A stretch of DNA of 36,088 nt from CAKRJP01 sp963634745 (GTDB taxonomy: Bacteria; Bacillota; Clostridia; Lachnospirales; Lachnospiraceae), in NCBI GenBank assembly GCA_963634745.1, contig CAVHCX010000029.1:1-36088 (forward strand), written 5' to 3'. The notes beneath the pieces are model-generated. The model had not been told where the DNA came from and ran no database searches. It worked only from the letters and a program-made list of their open reading frames with translations. Shown piece after piece: positions 31,785-36,088 of this stretch (position 1 is the first letter of the stretch; the number at the start of each line of letters is the position of its first letter). The position numbers and the translations under genes were made by a program.

Positions 31785-32693
31785 ATGAAACCAACATTAA
31801 TTATAATGGCAGCAGGTATTGGTTCGAGATTCGGAACCGGCATTAAGCAGTTGGCAAAGATGGGAAAGAATGGAGAAGTTATCATGGACTATTCCATTTA
31901 CGATGCCAAGGAAGCCGGCTTTGAGAAAGTAGTTTTTATTATTCGTAAAGATATTGAAGAGGAATTTAAGGAAGTAATCGGAGACCGTATTTCCAAACAG
32001 ATCGAGGTAGAATATGTATACCAGTCGGTAGATGACCTTCCGGAAGGGTTTGAGGCCAATGGGCGTACCAAGCCTTGGGGAACCGGCCAGGCCATCCTTT
32101 GCTGTAAGGATGTAGTAAAGGACCCTTATGTNNNNNNNNNNNNNNNNNNNNNNNNNNNNNNNNNNNNNNNNNNNNNNNNNNNNNNNNNNNNNNNNNNNNN
32201 NNNNNNNNNNNNNNNNNNNNNNNNNNNNNNNNNNNNNNNNNNNNNNNNNNNNNNNNNNNNNNNNNNNNNNNNNNNNNNNNNNNNNNNNNNNNNNNNNNNN
32301 NNNNNNNNNNNNNNNNNNNNNNNNNNNNNNNNNNNNNNNNNNNNNNNNNNNNNNNNNNNNNNNNNNNNNNNNNNNNNNNNNNNNNNNNNNNNNNNNNNNN
32401 NNNNNNNNNNNNNNAATGTATCCATGAATATGTGGGCAGGATTTCCGGATTTTATCGACTATCTGGAAGAAGGATTTAAAGAATTTTTACAGAATTTGGA
32501 ATCAGAGACTGCAGAGTACTTGCTTCCTACGATCGTAGGACAGCTTTTGGAAGAGAAAAAAGCTACGGTTAAGGTATTAGAGACTACCGATCGCTGGATC
32601 GGAATTACCTACAAAGAGGATGTAGCCTTGGCTCAGGAGTCTTTTGAGAAGATGATCCGGGATGGAGTTTATCCTGAAAAATTGTGGGATTAA
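31785..32693 (+). CDS. Sugar-phosphate nucleotidyltransferase, interrupted by an N run
   Basis: A 302-codon frame that starts with the nucleotidyltransferase signature MAAGIGSRFGTGIKQLAKMG (residues 9-28), which binds the NTP phosphates. Bases 32132-32414 are N, so about 95 central residues are unknown, but the frame continues to a normal end. The start has an AAGAAAGGA site. It lies 50 bases before glmS with no terminator, so the two are probably co-transcribed and may both serve cell-envelope sugar synthesis. It is not GlmU: the acetyltransferase half is absent. The precise sugar is unknown. Confidence 0.8.
   Translation: MKPTLIIMAAGIGSRFGTGIKQLAKMGKNGEVIMDYSIYDAKEAGFEKVVFIIRKDIEEEFKEVIGDRISKQIEVEYVYQSVDDLPEGFEANGRTKPWGTGQAILCCKDVVKDPYXXXXXXXXXXXXXXXXXXXXXXXXXXXXXXXXXXXXXXXXXXXXXXXXXXXXXXXXXXXXXXXXXXXXXXXXXXXXXXXXXXXXXXXXXXXXXXXNVSMNMWAGFPDFIDYLEEGFKEFLQNLESETAEYLLPTIVGQLLEEKKATVKVLETTDRWIGITYKEDVALAQESFEKMIRDGVYPEKLWD
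32132..32414. other. Run of 283 N inside the nucleotidyltransferase gene
   Basis: Unresolved or masked bases. The flanking frame is kept if the length is exact. Confidence 0.99.
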
Positions 32694-32743
32694 TAGGTAT
32701 AGATCCTGAAGAATTTTGTTTTTTATAACAGGAGGAAAATAAT

Positions 32744-34582
32744 ATGTGTGGAATCGTAGGATTCATAGGCAACCATCAGGCGGCACCGATCCTTTTAGAT
32801 GGTTTGTCAAAGCTAGAATATAGGGGATATGATTCGGCAGGAATTGCAGTAAGAGACGGTGAGGCTCAGGCAGAGGTAATCAAGGCCAAGGGACGCCTTA
32901 AGGTTTTGGTAGAGAAAACCAATGGGGGAGCCAGTGTTCCGGGAACCTGTGGTATCGGACATACCAGGTGGGCAACTCACGGAGAGCCTTCTGAGGATAA
33001 TGCCCATCCACATTGCTCTGATGATGGCAATGTAGTTGCAGTTCACAATGGTATTATCGAAAATTACCAGGAACTGAAAGAAAAGCTGACCAGAAAAGGC
33101 TATAAGTTCTACTCTGAGACAGATACAGAAATTGCAGTAAAGCTGATTGATTATTATTACAAGAAGTACGAGGGAACTCCGGTAGATGCGGTAAACCATG
33201 CCTTGGTTCGTATTCGCGGATCCTACGCTCTTGCAGTACTTTTTAAGGATTATCCGGAGGAGATTTACGTAGCCCGCAAGGACAGCCCTATGATTTTAGG
33301 AGTAGCTGACGGAGAATCCTATATTGCTTCCGATGTTCCTGCAATTCTTAAGTATACAAGAAATGTTTACTATATCGGAAACCTTGAGATGGCCAGAGTA
33401 AGGAAGGGTGAGATTACTTTCTATAATCTGGACGGAGAGGAAATCCAGAAGGAAGCTAAGGTCATCGACTGGGATACAGAGGCAGCAGAGAAGGCCGGCT
33501 ATGAACATTTCATGATTAAGGAAATCCATGAGCAGCCGAAGGCGATCGCAGATACCCTGAATTCTGTATTAAAGGACGGACAGATTGATCTTACTGAGGT
33601 GGGCCTTGACGAGGATACCATCAAGGAAATCAACCAGATCTACATTGTGGCTTGNNNNNNNNNNNNNNNNNNNNNNNNNNNNNNNNNNNNNNNNNNNNNN
33701 NNNNNNNNNNNNNNNNNNNNNNNNNNNNNNNNNNNNNNNNNNNNNNNNNNNNNNNNNNNNNNNNNNNNNNNNNNNNNNNNNNNNNNNNNNNNNNNNNNNN
33801 NNNNNNNNNNNNNNNNNNNNNNNNNNNNNNNNNNNNNNNNNNNNNNNNNNNNNNNNNNNNNNNNNNNNNNNNNNNNNNNNNNNNNNNNNNNNNNNNNNNN
33901 NNNNNNNGACAATGTATTCTATACTCTGGCAGGACCGGAGATTTCTGTGGCAACTACCAAGGCCTACAGCACCCAGCTGGTTGCAACCTATGCCCTGGCC
34001 CTTCAGTTTGGTAAGGTGCGAGGCGCCATTGATGAGGAGTCTTGTGCGGCTTATATTTCAGAGATTCAGACCATTCCTGAGAAGATCGAGAAGATTATCG
34101 AAGATAAGGAAAGAATCCAGTGGTTTGCTTCCAAACAGGCCAACAGCAAAGATGCCTTCTTTATTGGTCGAGGAATTGATTATGCCACCTGCTTAGAGGG
34201 AAGCCTCAAGATGAAGGAAATCAGCTACGTGCACAGTGAAGCCTATGCGGCCGGAGAGTTAAAGCATGGAACTATTTCCCTGATTGAGGAAGGAACCTTA
34301 ATGATCGGCGTGCTGACACAGCCGGACCTATATGAGAAGACCATCAGTAATATGCTAGAGTGTAAGAGCCGTGGCGCTTACCTGATGGGAATAACTACCT
34401 ATGGCAATTACAGCATTGAGGATAGTGCGGACTTTGTTATTTACATTCCACAGATTGATCCTCATTTCGCAACCTCCCTGGCAGTGATTCCATTGCAGCT
34501 TATGGGATACTATGTATCGGTAGCCAAGGGCTTGGATGTAGATAAGCCGAGAAACCTGGCTAAGAGCGTAACCGTAGAGTAG
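32744..34582 (+). CDS. glmS: Glutamine--fructose-6-phosphate aminotransferase
   Basis: Makes glucosamine-6-phosphate from fructose-6-phosphate and glutamine, the first step to UDP-GlcNAc and peptidoglycan. The protein starts MCGIVGFIG, placing the nucleophilic Cys at position 2 for exposure after Met removal. The glutaminase domain covers about residues 1-220 (RYRGYDSAG-like and GHTRWATHG motifs). The first SIS domain is partly hidden by N (33655-33907). The second contains SEAYAAGELKHGTISL, and the C-terminus is the canonical NLAKSVTVE. Length 612 is typical. AGGAGG precedes the start. No glmS ribozyme core is visible in the 50-base upstream gap. Confidence 0.96.
   Translation: MCGIVGFIGNHQAAPILLDGLSKLEYRGYDSAGIAVRDGEAQAEVIKAKGRLKVLVEKTNGGASVPGTCGIGHTRWATHGEPSEDNAHPHCSDDGNVVAVHNGIIENYQELKEKLTRKGYKFYSETDTEIAVKLIDYYYKKYEGTPVDAVNHALVRIRGSYALAVLFKDYPEEIYVARKDSPMILGVADGESYIASDVPAILKYTRNVYYIGNLEMARVRKGEITFYNLDGEEIQKEAKVIDWDTEAAEKAGYEHFMIKEIHEQPKAIADTLNSVLKDGQIDLTEVGLDEDTIKEINQIYIVAXXXXXXXXXXXXXXXXXXXXXXXXXXXXXXXXXXXXXXXXXXXXXXXXXXXXXXXXXXXXXXXXXXXXXXXXXXXXXXXXXXXXXDNVFYTLAGPEISVATTKAYSTQLVATYALALQFGKVRGAIDEESCAAYISEIQTIPEKIEKIIEDKERIQWFASKQANSKDAFFIGRGIDYATCLEGSLKMKEISYVHSEAYAAGELKHGTISLIEEGTLMIGVLTQPDLYEKTISNMLECKSRGAYLMGITTYGNYSIEDSADFVIYIPQIDPHFATSLAVIPLQLMGYYVSVAKGLDVDKPRNLAKSVTVE
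33655..33907. other. Run of 253 N inside glmS
   Basis: Unresolved or masked bases that cover much of the first SIS domain. The glmS frame resumes correctly after it. Confidence 0.99.
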
Positions 34583-34612
34583 GATAGATTTGAATATCTT
34601 TGACATGAAAGT

Positions 34613-34648
34613 AGCGATAAGGCGAAAAGCTTTGTCGCTGCTTTTTTT
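34613..34648 (+). terminator. Terminator after glmS
   Basis: AGCGATAAGGC (34613-34623) pairs over 11 bp, with G-U pairs, to AGCTTTGTCGCT-side bases, with a GAAA-type loop. A run of seven T (34642-34648) follows. Confidence 0.88.
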
Positions 34649-34772
34649 ATTTTATGGAAGAATCCGCGGCCTCTCCTTTCCCCTGTAAACGGAATTACCT
34701 ATATGCAGTCTTGTACAAAGAGTCAGAAAATTCTGAATAAATAAAAATAAATAAAAAGATTACAAAAAACAG

Positions 34773-34801
34773 TTGACATAAGGAAGAAAAAGTATTAACA
34801 T
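34773..34801 (+). promoter_or_regulatory. Promoter of the modA-like gene
   Basis: A consensus TTGACA (34773-34778) and TAACAT (34796-34801) are 17 bases apart. The start codon of the modA-like gene is about 270 bases downstream, so the leader is long. Confidence 0.75.
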
Positions 34802-34830
34802 AAAGTCATACAAAAGAAGCGGAGCTTTAC

Positions 34831-34863
34831 ATGATAAGGGAAATTTATTCCAGAGATAATTAG
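34831..34863 (+). CDS. Short leader ORF 1 (10 codons)
   Basis: ATG to TAG encoding MIREIYSRDN, with GGAG (34820-34823) seven bases upstream. It lies in the leader of the modA-like gene. Translation is plausible from the ribosome site but unproven. An 8-codon ORF without a ribosome site (34891-34917, MEGGPMGH) follows. Confidence 0.4.
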   Translation: MIREIYSRDN

Positions 34864-34958
34864 TAAGTATTGCAGTTCGATTCTTAGAAAATGGAGGGCG
34901 GTCCGATGGGACACTAATCTAACTTAAAAAACTAAATAAAGAAGACGGAGGTTATACA

Positions 34959-34982
34959 GTGAAACTTTTGATCATTCATTAA
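34959..34982 (+). CDS. Short leader ORF 2 (7 codons), next to a hairpin
   Basis: GTG to TAA encoding VKLLIIH, with a strong GGAGG (34947-34951) seven bases upstream, the best ribosome site in this leader. Its stop codon touches the 5' arm of the hairpin at 34983-35027, so a ribosome ending here would cover or melt that arm. The layout resembles translation-controlled leaders. Confidence 0.45.
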   Translation: MKLLIIH

Positions 34983-35027
34983 AAGGGCTATCTGATCATT
35001 CAAAACAAAGAAGATCCGATAGCCCTT
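34983..35027 (+). promoter_or_regulatory. Strong leader hairpin before the modA-like gene
   Basis: AAGGGCTATC-(t)-GATC (34983-34997) pairs with GATC-(c)-GATAGCCCTT (35013-35027), 14 bp with one mismatch. No T run follows, so it is not a typical terminator. A TGATCATTCA direct repeat occurs at about 34969 and 34993. Confidence 0.7.
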
Positions 35028-35078
35028 AACCATGTCAAAAAATAAATAGGATTCAAAAGTTTTCTGTTAAAAAATAGT

Positions 35079-36068
35079 ATGATGAAAAAGAAGTTGTTAG
35101 CGAGCCTACTGGCTTTTTCTATGGTTTTCGGCCTTGCCGCTTGTAGCCAGAAGGCAGAGTCGTCAAAAAGTGATACGTCAACTGCAGCAAAAACAGAAAG
35201 TAGCAAGAAAGAGGATTCTTCGTCTGCAAAGACGGATTCCAAAAAGACGGAGGATAATGATAAAAAGGCAGAAACTAGCGTCCAGGAAAATCAGGAGACT
35301 AAGCAGCCTCAGCAGCAAAAGACCCAGATCCAGGTCTTTATTGACTCAGACCTAGAATATGTCATGAATCAGCTGGCAAAGACCTACGAGAGCGCCCATC
35401 CGGATGTCTCCATTAATTATAATGTGGATCACTCAGCCACCTTGTTTACACAGATCCAGGAGGGAACAGCCTGCGACCTTTATTTTACAGGTATCGAATC
35501 TCAGATGGAAAGTCTTAAAAGCAGTGGCCTGATGGCCTCTGATACTTATACCAACGTAGCGGGAGACAAGCTGGCAGTCATTAAGAAAAAAGGAAGTAGT
35601 CTTGCGGTAAGCAACCTGGAGGAGTTTGCCAATGCAGGAAGCGTTGCCCTGGCAGGAGGGAATCTTCCCCTAGGAGTTTATACCAGGAGGGCTATGGTTG
35701 TTTCCGGTATGATCATGGAAACAGATGATCTTTCTACCATTACGGCCCAAGAGATTTCCGAGCAGTTAAATGGAGTTATCATTCAGGAAAAAGACAGCAC
35801 AGACCAGATCCTCGCATCCGTGGCAGATGGAAGCTGTGAGGTGGGCTGTGTCCTTTATTCAGACCTATGTGGCTATGAGGATAGCCTGGATGTGGTAGAG
35901 ACTCTGGGAAATGATTATTCCGGAAGAATTGCTTATTCTATTGCACAGATAAAAAATGATAAGGCTAGTTCAGAGGAGACGGCTGCGGCGACTGCATTTA
36001 TGGACTATGTAAGAGGCCAGGAGGCAGCGTCTGTATTTAGCCAGTGCCACTTTTCTAGTATAGAGTAA
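35079..36068 (+). CDS. Molybdate-type ABC substrate-binding lipoprotein (ModA-like)
   Basis: A 329-residue secreted lipoprotein. Lysines at residues 3-5, a hydrophobic core and a lipobox ending at C22 (GLAAC) are followed by a long Ser/Lys/Glu linker to about residue 80. The binding domain (IQVFIDSDLEYVMNQLAKTYESAHP, then ATLFTQIQEGTACDLYFTG) matches the ModA-type oxyanion-binding fold, so molybdate or tungstate is the likely ligand. ATG codons at 35079 and 35082 both lack a ribosome site; the last GGAGG is about 125 bases upstream, before a 7-codon ORF and a hairpin. No permease or ATPase gene is seen before the window ends 20 bases later; they may follow beyond it. Confidence 0.83.
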   Translation: MMKKKLLASLLAFSMVFGLAACSQKAESSKSDTSTAAKTESSKKEDSSSAKTDSKKTEDNDKKAETSVQENQETKQPQQQKTQIQVFIDSDLEYVMNQLAKTYESAHPDVSINYNVDHSATLFTQIQEGTACDLYFTGIESQMESLKSSGLMASDTYTNVAGDKLAVIKKKGSSLAVSNLEEFANAGSVALAGGNLPLGVYTRRAMVVSGMIMETDDLSTITAQEISEQLNGVIIQEKDSTDQILASVADGSCEVGCVLYSDLCGYEDSLDVVETLGNDYSGRIAYSIAQIKNDKASSEETAAATAFMDYVRGQEAASVFSQCHFSSIE

Positions 36069-36088
36069 GGAACATGTAAGGGGCCGGC

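Noticed and set aside
32694..32743. A glmS ribozyme upstream of glmS
   Set aside because: The gap is only 50 bases, too short for the ribozyme, and the core sequence is not seen.
34802..35078. A molybdenum-cofactor or other known riboswitch in the modA-like leader
   Set aside because: I could not match the sequence to any known riboswitch consensus from memory; it is reported only as an unexplained leader.

Overview
The window looks like chromosome from a low-to-moderate G+C Firmicute, most likely of the Lachnospiraceae/Clostridia type. This is an inference. It rests on strong AGGAGG ribosome sites, TTGACA/TATAAT-type promoters with 17-18 nt spacers, many U-tailed hairpin terminators, and the gene families present (a DUF5716/JetA-like protein, an NHLM/NHLP-type exporter, an AGCS symporter). 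Housekeeping and carbohydrate genes sit at both ends. The unusual part is the middle, about 7.3-27 kb.

Left part (1-7.3 kb). Two inverted copies of a palindromic, multi-hairpin repeat (one cut by the window edge) lie downstream of a five-gene minus-strand sugar operon. In transcription order the operon is substrate-binding lipoprotein, two membrane permeases, a LacI-type repressor and 4-alpha-glucanotransferase (malQ). It has a clear promoter flanked by two operator-like sites and an internal terminator after the binding-protein gene. A plus-strand CPBP-family membrane protease follows.

Middle part (7.3-27 kb). A minus-strand pair encodes a tandem GNAT protein and a giant 1818-residue intracellular protein with a papain-like Cys/His/Asp domain at its C-terminus. 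Divergent from it is a condensin operon of the Wadjet/MksBEF type (jetA, jetB, jetC) with no JetD nuclease gene beside it. Next, under its own promoter, comes a ParA ATPase overlapping a small lysine/alanine-rich protein, then an AIM24/TIGR00266 protein. A separate promoter drives a compact export operon: a 72-residue leader-like peptide, an ECF-type sigma factor, a minimal HlyD-like adaptor, a C39-peptidase ABC exporter and a second ABC exporter.

Right part (27-36 kb). An AGCS amino-acid:cation symporter, glucose-6-phosphate isomerase, an M24 Xaa-Pro peptidase, a sugar nucleotidyltransferase, glmS and a molybdate-type binding lipoprotein. The last gene has a long leader holding three very short ORFs and a strong hairpin, and it lacks a ribosome-binding site of its own. 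Two runs of N (283 and 253 bases) interrupt the nucleotidyltransferase and glmS, and both reading frames continue across them.

The best candidates for undescribed biology are the JetD-less condensin followed by ParA and its small partner, the giant protease-like protein paired with a GNAT, the sigma-factor-linked export operon with a leader-like peptide, the palindromic repeat, and the short-ORF leader before the modA-like gene.
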